A DNA stretch of 64,000 nt from Deinandra increscens subsp. villosa (GCA_039602395.1 JBCNJP010000017.1:14162315-14226314); one strand, 5' to 3'; counted from the first letter of the stretch, positions 1 to 11,100 are shown. Translations and numbers: made by a program. Notes: generated by a model from the letters alone, not told the origin.

Positions 1-304
1 TATTTTGGAAAATAAAGAACTTAGTTAAAAAAACCTAAATTTATTAAAAAGGATTTTCAGTGAGTATAAAACTGAGTTACATTATACCTTTTCATCTATT
101 CCATGACGGAATGAGAAAAAAACACTCAGCAACTCAGGAATGAAATTCAGGTAAACAAAAGGAATCACATTCCTTCATGAGTGACCTCCTCCATTCCATT
201 AGACAAGACAACTGGCTTTGTTTCGTTTCACGCTATTACTTGCTATATATGCTTTTTTGGTTTTTATTGTTAAAAATGTTCTTTGCACCATTCTGCATTC
301 TTAG

Positions 305-355
305 CCTATTTTCCCAGGTGAGAGTGGAGTTGACCAGCTTGTAGAAATCATCAAG
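305..355 (+). pseudogene. Isolated exon remnant of a shaggy-like (GSK3) protein kinase
   Basis: Seventeen codons read PIFPGESGVDQLVEIIK. This matches the conserved stretch of plant GSK3/shaggy kinases just after the GQ of kinase subdomain IX-X. An AG acceptor precedes it and a GC-type donor (AAG|gcaagt) follows, so it looks like one exact exon. The next exon of such kinases (VLGTPTREE region) is not found downstream. The flanks are transposable-element sequence and then an unrelated membrane-protein gene. I infer a captured or duplicated exon remnant; a real gene whose other exons lie left of the window cannot be excluded for upstream exons only. Confidence 0.7.
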
Positions 356-443
356 GCAAGTTCATCTTCTTGTGTATTTGCAAAATACGTGATACATTTA
401 ATATTTCTTTTATTTTTCAAAATGATTTTTATGTTGTTTGTAT

Positions 444-1124
444 CATAGTCACAGGGTTCGCTAGGGGGGTATCGAATTGCGTCCCGGGTCGATCGAACCG
501 ATTCGTGGTTCGAAAGCGAATCGGGTACGCTTGGGTTCGCGAATCCAATTAAAAATTCATCGAATCGAATGCTTGTTCCAGATTAATCTTGGTTCGCGAA
601 TTGAAGTGACAGGGAACGCGAATTCGATTTTTTTAGTTCGTGAATTTTTATATTTCGGTACAGAGAGTGGAATATGGAGAGTTGGTTGGTTAAATCTTTT
701 CCTAATATATCAAAACTCAAAAGATCAGCGATTATTTTAATTTGTTCCCTGTTTCCTCTGCCGTCCCTAATCCATCTCACGATCGTTCCACTTCCGTTCC
801 AAAATCATCGACCTCTCCCTGAGTTCTGCTCTGCCATCTTTCACTCTTTATTTCCTCAATCAATAATGGTGTTTGGAAAGAAGCAAGCTGTTCCTGTCAA
901 TGAAGATGAACCAGTTCAGCAGGAACAAGAATATGTTGAGAATGTAGTCCATCTTGATACACGTACCACATGATATAATACATCGTACCGGAAATGGTAC
1001 ATCGTACCGAAAGCGAACCGAAATGAGCCTACCCCCTAGCGTACCGAATTTTAGAACCCTATCGAATTGCGAACCCGTACCACGTTCCCGTACCGGAGCG
1101 AACCGCGAACCATGTGACTATGGT
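444..1124. mobile_element. CGAACC-rich non-autonomous DNA element with terminal inverted repeats
   Basis: The left end CATAGTCACAGGGTTCGC and the right end GCGAACCATGTGACTATG are inverted copies with one or two mismatches. Both subterminal zones are rich in CGAACC/GGTTCG words, and ATCGAATTGCG recurs as a direct repeat near each end. No direct target-site duplication is visible outside the repeats. The interior holds a short open stretch at 866-973 beginning MVFGKKQ that I do not recognise. Probably a hAT-like or unclassified MITE. Confidence 0.5.
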
Positions 1125-1125
1125 T

Positions 1126-1804
1126 GGGACCGGGATGTTTTATTAATTTAGCGAGATATTATTATATCGATAAATTAATAAATTATTAATTTAAAAAGTT
1201 GGCTTATATTCGTGAGCAACTCTCAAATTAATACATCGACTTTCAAAATTTTCATGTCCGTTCACTTTACCTATTTGAATAAAACAGAAACAAAGACCTT
1301 CAAAATTCCCATGTACATTCACACATTAATAAATTTGTCAAGTTCAATGTACATAGATCTAGATTGATCACTATAGAAATGTCTAATGATACCGTTTAAA
1401 ATCCGGTTGATGATGAACCGGTCACTCGGAAAGAAGCTTTGCAAGCGACAACAACTCTTCACAACTTTTTGCTGCAATACGAGAATACAGTGCCTCGACT
1501 CTTAAGTGTAATAGGGAGATTTACAGATGAACTCAATATAGATTTGAAGTTCACAAAAAAATTGACTGTAGATACATTTTTTACTAGACAATCCTAGAAT
1601 TTTAGAATATTTTAGTAATTATTAATTTATAGTTTTATTGGGACCAATATATTTACATTAAGATTTCAAAAAAAAAATATTATCTTATTATTTTATCGAT
1701 TGGGGTCCAATTTTGTACTGGTCCCAAGTTGGGACCGGACAAATTATTAATTTTATCGAGGTTATTTATTTATCGAGTATTAAATTATAGAGGTTCTACT
1801 GTAC
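1126..1804 (+). mobile_element. Decayed pogo/Tigger-type element
   Basis: The right end, read on the minus strand, starts TACAGTAGAACCTCTATAA followed by TTAATA/TCGATAAA words, which is typical of plant pogo/Tigger (Tc1-mariner superfamily) ends. GGGACCGG blocks occur near both ends (1125-1135 and 1731-1739). The middle carries a transposase C-terminal remnant. The left terminus is less well preserved and abuts the CGAACC-rich element. Confidence 0.6.
1409..1597 (+). pseudogene. C-terminal fragment of a Tigger-type transposase
   Basis: Sixty-two codons remain open to a TAG. The product resembles the C-terminal tail of plant Tigger transposases: a helix-like segment (EALQATTTLHNFLLQYE), then a LLSVIGRFTDEL segment, and an ending KLTVDTFFTRQS comparable to the usual KK..TI..YF tail. 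The CENP-B-like DNA-binding and DDE portions are missing, so this is a fragment and not a working gene. Confidence 0.55.
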
Positions 1805-2026
1805 ATTTATTTTAAAAAAGGACAAAACGTCTACGTGGCCCAATTTGTTTCTACATGTACTAAGATATACTTATTTTGACCCAATTTGTGACAACTTGTA
1901 TATTTGCATGATATGTTGTGGACATCATTTGCAGGTTACTTATCTTTCAGATAAATATTGCAGGATCATAGTTTTCCACCTATAACTAATATTGTGCTAA
2001 CCATGAGTGCTTGATTTCTGGTGTAG

Positions 2027-5000
2027 GTGGACTTTGTCTTTGGTTACTTTCTATTTTGCGGTATGTGTTTTTTTTTTTTTTTTTTTTTGCGCAGTTAACT
2101 TCATTTTCATACACATTGACTCAAGGGGGAAAATGGCATGGTCAAATGTGGCTTGGTTAACGGGTCAAATGGGTGAGACTTCTAATTGCGTGTCAAAACA
2201 TATCAGGTCAACCGATGCAGTTTTTTTTTTTTTTTAATTTCTATTACAACAACAAAACACATCAATCCAACTTTTAGTAACAAGGAGTCGGATAACTTTC
2301 AATCTGTTTGACATGTTTCCTTGTTAGTTAAATCATTTTGACCCGTCTAAAACAATATATAACCCAAAATTGTCACATTTAGCATTGATAAATAATTGCA
2401 ATATATCATTTAACTGTTGTGTGAGGCATTTGCAGTCACAAGCATCATATATGTGATTGAATTCAACTTGAAATTATATAAAAACTGTTCTTTTTCCATT
2501 GATTTTAATACACTTGTTCTTATAACTATCTTGAAGTTTGTTTGCAGTTTGGATCGCTACTCTCAGCTTATGGATGTTTCAGGCAACACAAGACATGTGA
2601 TTCAGGTCCAGATCAAGAATGTTATTTGCCTCTCACCAATGAGAATAGTACAACGAGTCGGCAGGCGAAAAATCATTTCTTGCTAACAGCTGCATTTTGG
2701 GGCTATGTGTTCCAAATTATTTTCCAGGTACATTATCTAGGATCTTATGAGCCGGGGGTCTCACCAGCCTCGTTGTAAGGTTTTCCCTCATCTCACCCTC
2801 CCCAGATATATTTTTTAATGAGATTTTGTTGGGTATGTTTGTTTCTAATATCTAGGACCGTGGGTTCTATTTTAATTTTTTAATCCATATATATCATGTG
2901 AAATATCTTCATTTTTGAGTTTCTTTTCCTCTTAACAGATGACTGCTGGGGCGGTGATGCTGACAGATTCCGTTTATTGGATTGTGATCGCTCCATTCCT
3001 TACTATCGTGGGTTATGAAATGGGTTTCGTGAGTACTCACACTAGCCTTTTCTTTCAGTTTGTGAAAAATGATTTTATAAATTTTTAGTTTGTTTTAGTA
3101 AATACGAAAATGGGAAGCCGGGGACCTTGCCTGCTAATTCCTCACCCACTGCTTGAGGATCCAATATCTTTAGATGAATATAATCATATAGAGTTGGCAT
3201 AATGGGCTGATCAGGTGGGTCGGTTCACATGTTAAAAGTAAAATGGGTACTTTTATACGGGTGAAGATGGGTCAGAAACTCAGGACGAGCCTGAAACAAC
3301 TTTTGTCCAGAATTTTTTCTTATTGTAAGAGTATCTAGTTTGTCAAATATGATTCACAAGAACTACTTTATTTTAACATTCATCTAGTTTGTTCTTTTTT
3401 GGATGAAATGTTTTAGAAGTTATATGCATTAAAAATAAACTTCGACCAGTTTGACACATTTCATTTCAAGCCTTTCATTTTATTCTGCGTTTGACCCGTT
3501 AGAGATGAAAACAGTCCGGATCAACCCGTTCATAAGTAAATGGGTTCAAACTGTCATATTTGTTTCAGGGTTTTTGTACGGGTTTCATACTTTTGTTTTT
3601 CTATTTATACCAGTTGACGATCGTTGCCCATTCTCTCAATCTGGTTTTGCTCCTTGGGGATACAGCCTTAAATAGCTTGGTAACTTTTTTTAATATGAAT
3701 TTATCATCTCCTTTCTGTTAAAATAATCTTTTCAATCTATGAACTTTATAATGTTTGGAAATCATCTTTCAGTGCTTCCCTTGGTTCCGCATTTCATACT
3801 TTCTTTTACTGACCGCTTTCTACGTGCTTTTCGAGTGGATTCTTCATGCCTTTGTTGCAACTTGGTATGTTTTCTTCACCTTATCCTTGTTCACATTTCA
3901 AACACATACACATATAGGAGGATCATTTGAGAACCAATTGGTTTTGAGAACCTTTAAGAACCATTCTGAGCCACTAGTTATATATAAGGAAATCTCTCCA
4001 ATGAATTTGAGTGGTCCCCTCCTGAAAATTAGTGACCCGGAATGGTTCTCAAAAGTTCTCAAAACCAATTGGTTCTCAAATAAACCTATATATATAACAC
4101 TTACAGTATTGCATTAACTAAATACATAAGAAGGTTAGGTAACATTATAACTGCCTCACTTTATCTAACAACATCGTATAAGTGCTTATGTGGTTCGAAA
4201 AGTTCTATACTTAATATTGGTTCTATATTGAACACGCCTCTATAGATGATTTATTTGTTAATAACTTCTCTATATTGTAGGTGGCCATACCCGTTTCTTG
4301 ACTTATCAGTAGAATACGCTCCACTATGGTACGTATTTTTTAACATCTAAGCATCAAATACCATGTTAAAAGGGTGTATATTTTGTGGGCCCCATCCCGA
4401 TTCTCTTTAAATATATTAGCTTTTAAACGACTCCTAATCTACACCAAATTAAATTACATCAACCCCTCAAGGGAAGCTTTACCACTCTAACTTCATGGCT
4501 TTGCCAATGAACCCAACCCTCCACACCATATATTAGTTATTTAAGAGACTTATAAAAAGATAAAGTATAAGAGGTTGTTGTTGGGTAAAAAAAAACCTAA
4601 TAATATAATTACCTAACTCATTCGCCTCACCTATTTTGCCATTAAGTAATGGTCTAGCTTATACAAACCAAACCAAGCTACAACATTTATATGAAAAATT
4701 TTGGTTTATGTTTTATTTTACTAACAGGTTATATTATTAAAAAAAAATTCAAGATTTTTAAAGAAAATGTGAATTACATGTCAACATGACCCAACTCGTT
4801 TTAGCCTGCCCTATAATTATCCATTTTGACTCGAGACTGCCTTGACCCATTATCCAATTTGTCCATGCTACCACCACCTAATACGTTGTTAGATAATATT
4901 TTCTAAATATATTAAACGTAATGCAGGTACTTGATTGTTGCACTATTACATCTTCCATGCTATGGCTTCTTTTTGTTGGTTGTGAAGCTTAAGTATTTTA

Positions 5001-5044
5001 TTTTGACGCGATGGTTTCCTCAATCGTATCAATCGCTGAGATAG
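2027..5044 (+). CDS. Multi-pass membrane protein (plant At1g10660/At5g62960-type family), 3' part
   Basis: Seven exons join in frame: 2027-2060, 2548-2727, 2939-3028, 3614-3679, 3773-3864, 4281-4328 and 4927-5044. They give about 208 C-terminal residues ending in TAG. Exon 1 encodes WTLSLVTFYFA, followed by GSLLSAYGC, a long hydrophobic FLLTAAFWGYVFQIIFQ, a MTAGAVMLTDSVYWIVIAPF segment, LLLGDTALNSL, a tryptophan-rich WWPYPFLDL motif and a final hydrophobic helix before a basic RWFPQSYQSLR tail. The order and motifs match an uncharacterised plant family of integral membrane proteins, usually about 300 residues. The N-terminal exons are not visible and probably lie left of the window, which would place the elements at 305-1804 inside an intron. 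No enzymatic function is known to me. Confidence 0.75.
3925..4081. mobile_element. MITE with GAGAACC terminal inverted repeats (intron copy)
   Basis: ATTTGAGAACCAATTGGTTT at the left is mirrored by the inverse sequence at the right end, extending to about 27 bp of perfect inverted repeat. It sits in the intron between exons 5 and 6 of the membrane-protein gene. A second, more diverged member of the same family lies at 30701-30867. Confidence 0.7.
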
Positions 5045-7242
5045 CATTGTTTTACTTTTATACTTGATTCTATGTTTTAATCCTTAATAAGTTTTAATAC
5101 AAATAAAGTTTAGTTATTTATGTTTATGACGAATTGTATTCGTGTTTTGCATATGCTCGAATTGCAAACAAACTAATATTTATATGAAAATATTTGAATC
5201 CAAATTCATCTGCTTTTCATATTGAGCCAAACTTTCCTTTTCCTATATGTTTTTTTTAAATAACAAAATATAATTAAATTTAATAAAAACATGTCATAAA
5301 TAGATACATTTCATAAAAGCATTACAAACTAAAAATAAGTAAAAAAAGGGAAAACATAGAAAAACATTACAAGCTAAAAAAATAACATACCAAGAAAAAA
5401 AACTAATCTTGCCCTAGCTATTTTGTCTTTCACTTTGAGGGTGGCTCGTAGCTCGCTTCCCTTCAAATTGTTGACTCATGGACGAGAAATCCATACCTCC
5501 TGCCCTCCAAGCAAGACAAGACCTTTTATATAACAAGCCAAATTAAAATTTCTAGCAACCAGTTAACGTCTACTAACGTATTTGATCTACATAGAAATAT
5601 AAATGTTTGAAACAATCACAAAGTTAGTGACTTAGTTCAAAGGTTATTAAAACCCACTTTCAATACAGAAAACTAACATGAAGTCACTAACAAAAACATA
5701 ATTAAGATGAGACATCATTGAAGGTTCATCTCACCCAAGCTAAGCATGGGAAAAAAAACATCAATCTTCATATAAACATAAGAAAATTACAAGAATCTAA
5801 ATGTGTTGAATTGTTCTTGATGCTTGGATAAGAGAACAATACTAAAATTACAGCTAAATATGTAAATGTGGAGTGTAGTGTGTGAAATATTAGACACTTA
5901 TTCGCTGCTTGAGCTTCAATTTATAGGTTGTCCAGAGGGGGTGGCATGACCCGTTCCTAATGAGGCATGATTCGTGTCGGGGGGGGGGGGGGGGGGGCAG
6001 GGCCTACGCCACTCAACCGTTCGGTAACCGTTTCGAAAACATGTATTGGCATTTGTCCTTGTTAAGTGGGACACATGGGCGTGCTTCAAGGGTGGCTTTT
6101 GTCTTCAAGTGGTTGTTGAAGCACAGGGGTATGTCTGACGAGGCACAACCCATGTCTGGCAATACCAACTTGCAACTATAGTCGATTTTTTTCTTTTTAT
6201 TATACATATCTAAGCCTTATGTTAAACCACACGACTAGCATTTTTGACTAAAATGTATTTGACTATATTACATTAACACAACAGACAAATGTTTGAAACA
6301 ACATTTACCCGTACAAAAACACGCGTCTACCAAATCTAGTTACTTAAAATAAATAGTTTGACCTTTTAAAGAAACATGATATAACCTAAGAAATGTTTCT
6401 TAAACCGCAGATAACTCATATATATTTTAGAGTCAAAAGATATACACATGAGAGCCATACGTGCATGTTTGAAAAGAAGCAAGAAGTAATCTCACAAGAG
6501 CCAAAACACTACGGAGAATCGGAGAGCGAGGAGATGATTAAGATAGTGGGAATCGAGAGGTTGTAAAACACTATCCCAATTTATGAGAAATAGACGTAGA
6601 AGTTTTAAAATTGAGGTATCGATATCCTCTCACTGATACCATGCTCTTCAACACGACCTACTTCAACCTCTCAATTTTTTAACCATATATATTAGACACT
6701 AGGTTAGTAACCCATGTATTACACGGGCTGAATATAGATTTATAGTCTTAGATAAATACAAAGAAAAAAATAATGATCAAGAAATTTGAAAATTATGATT
6801 GATATAAAATTCTCATAATATATTAAATAAAAATTTAATATATTTAATTTTTTTAATATGTTTGACAAATTGTTGATTATTCCACAAAAAAAATAAAATT
6901 ATTGAGTAATTAATCAAATCTACATTAGTTTTATCAAAATTTTAAAATAAAATTTTAGTTTTGACAAAATTGGTAATTATCTTAATTGATGATTTACTAA
7001 ATTGGTAGTTCAATGTGAGCTTAACATGTGGCGTGCTGATGTGGACTCTTTATAAATGAGACATCTGACACAATTTTTATTGCTTTATTAGGATTATTAA
7101 GATTAAGATTAGTTATTTCCTTGTGTATCTTTTGTAATTCTTGTAATATTGGTGTATTTATTTGTATCTTTTATAGTGTTTATATAGATGCCCTAGCTCC
7201 CCCTTTTGGGTATAGAGTCATTTAACTTTCAATATGACAACG
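5045..7242. other. Intergenic AT-rich DNA without recognisable gene
   Basis: No convincing coding exons. It contains a run of 19 G at 5979-5997 and a phrase at about 6690-6735 (CCATGTATTACACGGG) that recurs in altered form near 42107-42135 (TGTGTAATACACGGG), so it is probably repeat-derived. The short open frames here lack codon structure or family resemblance. Confidence 0.6.
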
Positions 7243-7251
7243 TTTTTTAAC

Positions 7252-7335
7252 GCCTCATTCTATTCGCACCGGAAAAAAGTTTCCTTGTACCGGTCCTTCG
7301 CGCCCCATGGAGACCTATACGGGGCATATAGGTGG
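7252..7335 (+). repeat. Left TIR of the Mutator-like element
   Basis: Starts GCCTCATTCTATTCGCACCGG. It aligns with the reverse complement of 14390-14473, which starts GAGTCATGCTATTCGCACCGG. A GGAG-CCTA-GGGGC block about 50 bp further in is also shared. Confidence 0.8.
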
Positions 7336-7670
7336 GGCCACAGACTTCAATGTAATAAAAACCTGGCAACCCTAACCCTAAACGCCGGGTGGAGGTCTAA
7401 ACGACCCGGGGTTCCTTCTGATGCACCTGACATCTGGGATATTCCCTGACCCACGTGAAACGTTTGACGGCTGCGGGTCATTTAGGGCTAAACGACCCGT
7501 TTAAGTCCTATTTTTCTACCTACCACCTGACGAGATGACTACCCGATGGACGTCGAATATGGTACGAGAGGAACTAAACGCCCGGTGGAGGCCTAAACGG
7601 GGCGTTTTCCCTTTACATTAAATAGTTTCTTCCATTAGAATGCTTCTCATGCATACTAGGTTGCCAAAAG

Positions 7671-7736
7671 ATGTCGGGGTTTTGCTTTTCCATTGAATAT
7701 GTAGTATCTTCCTTTAAAATGCATTTCATAAAATAG
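7671..7736 (+). promoter_or_regulatory. Upstream ORF, copy 1
   Basis: ATG to TAG, 21 residues beginning MSGFCFSIEYV. The same peptide is encoded by 7830-7895. It lies in the presumed 5' leader of the transposase and shares its first codons (ATG TCG GG) with the main frame. A role in translational control is inference. Confidence 0.4.
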
Positions 7737-7829
7737 TTTCATCCCTCTAAATAGTGTGTGTTACCATTTTTGTTAGTGCTTCACGTTTCAACCATCAGAA
7801 TGCTTCTCATGCATAGTAGGTTGCCAAAG

Positions 7830-7895
7830 ATGTCGGGGTTTTGCTTTTCCATTGAATATGTAGTATCTTCCTTTAAAATGCATTTCATAAAATAG
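7830..7895 (+). promoter_or_regulatory. Upstream ORF, copy 2
   Basis: Second copy of the 21-residue upstream ORF, with the same peptide as copy 1, ending 61 bases before the main ATG at 7957. Confidence 0.4.
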
Positions 7896-7956
7896 TTTCC
7901 TCCCTCTAAATAGTGTGTGTTACCATTTTTGTTAGTACTTCACGTTTCAACCAAAG

Positions 7957-10055
7957 ATGTCGGGTTCACCGGGTTCTCCGAGATCTCCAAATATTCCAGA
8001 CTTGAACGAGGCATAAACATCTATTTATTTTGAATATATTTATTTGTTTGTCTTAACCAAACTTATCTAACAGTTTCTTTTTTTATTTAAGGTCAGTCAC
8101 TACCCTATTATGTTCAACAATATGGTCAACAATCTTACGATGGTCAGTATAATACAAACTTGGAATACGGTCAACAGTTGGATCCAAATTTCAACCAGGC
8201 AAAAACATTTATTTAGACCCTTGTTTATTTTGTATATAGTCACTTGTTTTAATCAAAAACATCAAACGGTTTCTTTTTTATATTTAGGGTCAATCACTAC
8301 CCTATTATGGTCAACAATATTGTCAACAATCTTACGGTGGTCAACCAGATTATACTCGACAATCTTACGGTGGTTATGGTCAGCCCTTCTACGGATCACA
8401 ATCACAATTGGGTTACGGTCAACCGTCGTACCAGTTAAAAAAAGAGCCGTATTACAGTCAATCCTCGTACGGATCAGAGGGAGAGACGGATTCCGTGGAT
8501 GATAGTGATGAATTCGTGGAGGATACGTACGGGGGTGATGACGCCGAAGACAGTGGGTCTTCGATAAATTTAAATAGCGACGGTACGGAGACGGGGGACG
8601 AATCCGATGAGGATCCCGAGACGGTTTCCTACGCGACGAATAGAGTATGACAACATCTTCGTTTTTAGATTAATTATTTTATTTCTTATACAATAAGACT
8701 CAATATCTGATAGTTTCCGAAAATTTTCAGGCTTTTGCTTCTCGTGAGGATTTGCAGAAATGGGCTAAGGACAGAGGACGCAAGTATGGGTTCGCCATTG
8801 TTATCGGCCGGTCAAGAGCTAATGAGTCTGTGGAATTGCTATGTGATCGCGGTCCTAAACGCCCAAGCACAGCCAAAGTCAGGGACACCGGGACCATAAA
8901 AAATGATTGTGCCTTTAAATTAGTTGGTAGGTACAGCGGAAGAAGTGATTGTTGGAGTTTAGAAGAGATATGTAAGTTACACAATCACAAACCGTTTGTA
9001 TTTGAGGAGGGGCACCCTTATCTTAGGAGACTAACCTCTGAACAGAGCGATTTCGTTGCCACGTTATACAAGCTTCACGTGAAGCCACGTAACATTCTTT
9101 TAGCGTTACGGGAAAAGTTTCCGGGAAATTGTTGTATTCTCAAGGACATATACAACGTGACACGGAAAATTAGGGAACAAGATAAAGTCGGTAGAAGCCC
9201 AATGGAGATACTTGAAAACTACCTGTATGCTAATGGGTTCGTGTTTAACACACGGGTGAATGAAATCACTAACGCCACGGAGGATATATTCTTCTGTCAT
9301 CCTCTGTCCTATAAAATGTGGCGTGCCTTCCCGCATGTGGTGTTGATCGACACGACGTACAAGACCAACTTTTACAACATTCCGTTTGTTCAGTTAGTTG
9401 GTGTGACGTCGACGTCGAAGTCGTTCTGTATTGCACATGCATTCATAGCGAATGAACGAGAAGACAACTTTACATGGGTCCTTAAGCAGGCTAAAGGTAT
9501 GATAGATAAGTGTATGGAGCCACGCATCATTGTCACCGACAGGGACCAAGCCCTAATGAGATCCTGTGATTATGTATTCCCGAATGAGATGGACAGAAAC
9601 AGTCGATGGTGGCAGTGGCGCTTTAATACCGAGCAACAGGGACGCTACGATACAGTTCGTAACGGATTAGATTGGTTCGATACCGTTCAAGCGACACCGT
9701 TTGATAAGTGGATGGACTTTCCCGGACATGCACTCGTGATGGCTCAAACATTTGTGTGCATTGTCATTCAAATATCCAACTTAGGTTGCACATCTTTTTT
9801 CCCTCTAAGAGAAAGTCCAATCAGCTTTTTCGGTATCCAGTTGTTTCAATTGTTAATGTCGAGCAAAATCATTGGATCGTCATAAAGTTGACTGACAATT
9901 ACCCAGTTCCGACACCGGGATATCCATGGGAGAGATACGCAGAGCCTCTTGCATTTGAATGGTTGAACATGTATAGAGATCGTATGAATGAATATGTCAG
10001 ATTACGAGATGGCGACAATCCCGGCCCCACACCCAGAGTTAATATAAATGATTAA
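7957..10055 (+). pseudogene. MULE transposase fused to OTU-like protease, internally deleted and frameshifted
   Basis: Exons inferred: 7957-8010 (MSGSPGSPRSPNIPDLNE), 8092-8198, 8288-8644 and 8731 onward. The N-terminus is Gly/Tyr/Gln/Ser-rich (GQQY, QQSYGG, GYGQPSY repeats), then acidic. From 8731 comes a FAR1-like zinc-binding region (AFASREDLQKWAK, then CDRG and CKLHNH), then the MULE transposase core with LIDTTYKTN (first catalytic Asp) and IVTDRDQAL (second). The frame passes straight from DYVFPN (about 9583) into a mid-OTU region (WFDTVQ, KWMDFPG, FFPL), so the rest of the transposase including its Glu, and the OTU catalytic Cys box, are absent. A frameshift near 9820-9840 separates this from the OTU His segment NHWIVIKL and the C-terminus ending at 10055. 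Mutator transposases cut and integrate the element; MULE-OTU fusions are known in plants. This copy should be inactive. Confidence 0.8.
8092..8287 (+). repeat. Duplicated exon-intron unit with GC-type donors
   Basis: The intron at 8011-8091 and the intron at 8199-8287 are homologous (both start gcA-aaacat, both end in T-rich tracts before GGTCA(A/G)TCACTACC). The exons that follow them both begin GTCAxTCACTACCCTATTATG. Both introns would use GC donors (GAG|gcataa and CAG|gcaaaa). Exon 2 is one base short of frame after exon 1, whereas exon 1 joined directly to exon 3 stays in frame. Confidence 0.6.
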
Positions 10056-10591
10056 TGTAATGGATATTGACGTTGTATGTGAATGTTTAATGTTTACATG
10101 CATATGGTTTTATGTTAAATTTTGTTTGTTAATTCTAGAAGCACCACCTAATTTAAATAAAAATTAATAAATAGTAAAAAGTTACTACAAATTTTAGAAG
10201 CACCACCTAATTTACTTATTTTAATACCTAATACGACCAATGCGACTCGATATCAGTATTGGAGACCTTAGCGCGGTTTGGTCAAAATAAATAAAAAAAA
10301 ATAAAAAGTCTGCCTCGGTAAAAAGTTGGGGGAAAAGGACAGGACTAATACGGGTCATGGAGGCCACAGCGCCCCATTTAGGGTTCTGCACACGACAGAA
10401 TCTGTGCGCCCAGTCCTATCCCATCCAATCCCATCCACTCAGACAAGATTCTCTGTCAAACGCGGCATGGAGATCTGCCCGCCCCATTTACCTTGATAAT
10501 GTAAAATACGGGTAAAATACATGGGTTAAATACATGGGTTAAATACGCGTCAATATACGGGTAAAAATACACCAAAATTCATGTTATATTG
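10056..10591. other. Spacer between the two MULE genes
   Basis: Contains the short repeated phrase AGAAGCACCACCTAATTTA (10139 and 10198 areas), two copies of the dispersed GGAGG motif and a direct triplication of ACGGGTAAAATAC-like words around 10507-10565. No coding potential seen. Confidence 0.5.
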
Positions 10592-11100
10592 GAGATGACC
10601 AATTGATAATGTAAAATCTTGTTTTAGTGCAAATATAATATATAATAACTATTTATATCGTGTATCGATACGTGCATATGAGCGTATACGGGTTAATGTA
10701 AAATCGATACGTGCAAAATATAATATTAGAGATGACCAAAATTCATGTTATATTAGAGATGACCAATTGATAATGTAAAATCTTATTTTAGTGCAAATAT
10801 AATATATAATAACTATTTATATCGTGTATCGATACGTGTATATGAGCGTATACGGGTTAATGTAAAATCGATACGTGCAACATATAATATTAGAGATGAC
10901 CAAAATTCATGTTATATTAGAGATGACCAATTGATAATGTAAAATCTTGTTTTAGTGCAAATATAATATATAATAACTATTTATATCGTGTATCGATACG
11001 TGTATATGAGCGTATACGGGTTAATGTAAAATCGATACGTGCAAAATATAATATTAGAGATGACCAAAATTCATGTTATATTAGAGATGACCAATTGATA
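10592..11100 (+). repeat. 164-bp tandem repeat, three copies
   Basis: Copies start with GAGATGACCAATTGATAATG at 10592, 10756 and 10920, with a 17-bp partial fourth at 11084. They are almost identical. Each unit contains CGTGTATCGATACGTG and a shorter internal repeat of GAGATGACCAA. The low divergence implies recent amplification inside the MULE. Confidence 0.95.

Larger units (their letters stand above)
7634..7953 (+). repeat. 160-bp tandem duplication in the transposase leader
   Basis: Two copies (7634-7793 and 7794-7953) differ by only a few bases and one indel. Each holds the same 22-codon upstream ORF (7671-7736 and 7830-7895), whose start context AAAGATGTCGGG is nearly identical to that of the main start codon at 7957. 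Confidence 0.85.

Noticed and set aside
5960..6207. Small genes around the G run on either strand
   Set aside because: No codon bias or family resemblance; the frames depend on the homopolymer.
10592..11100. CRISPR-like array of regularly spaced repeats
   Set aside because: The 164-bp units are contiguous identical tandem copies without variable spacers, in a plant nuclear transposon.
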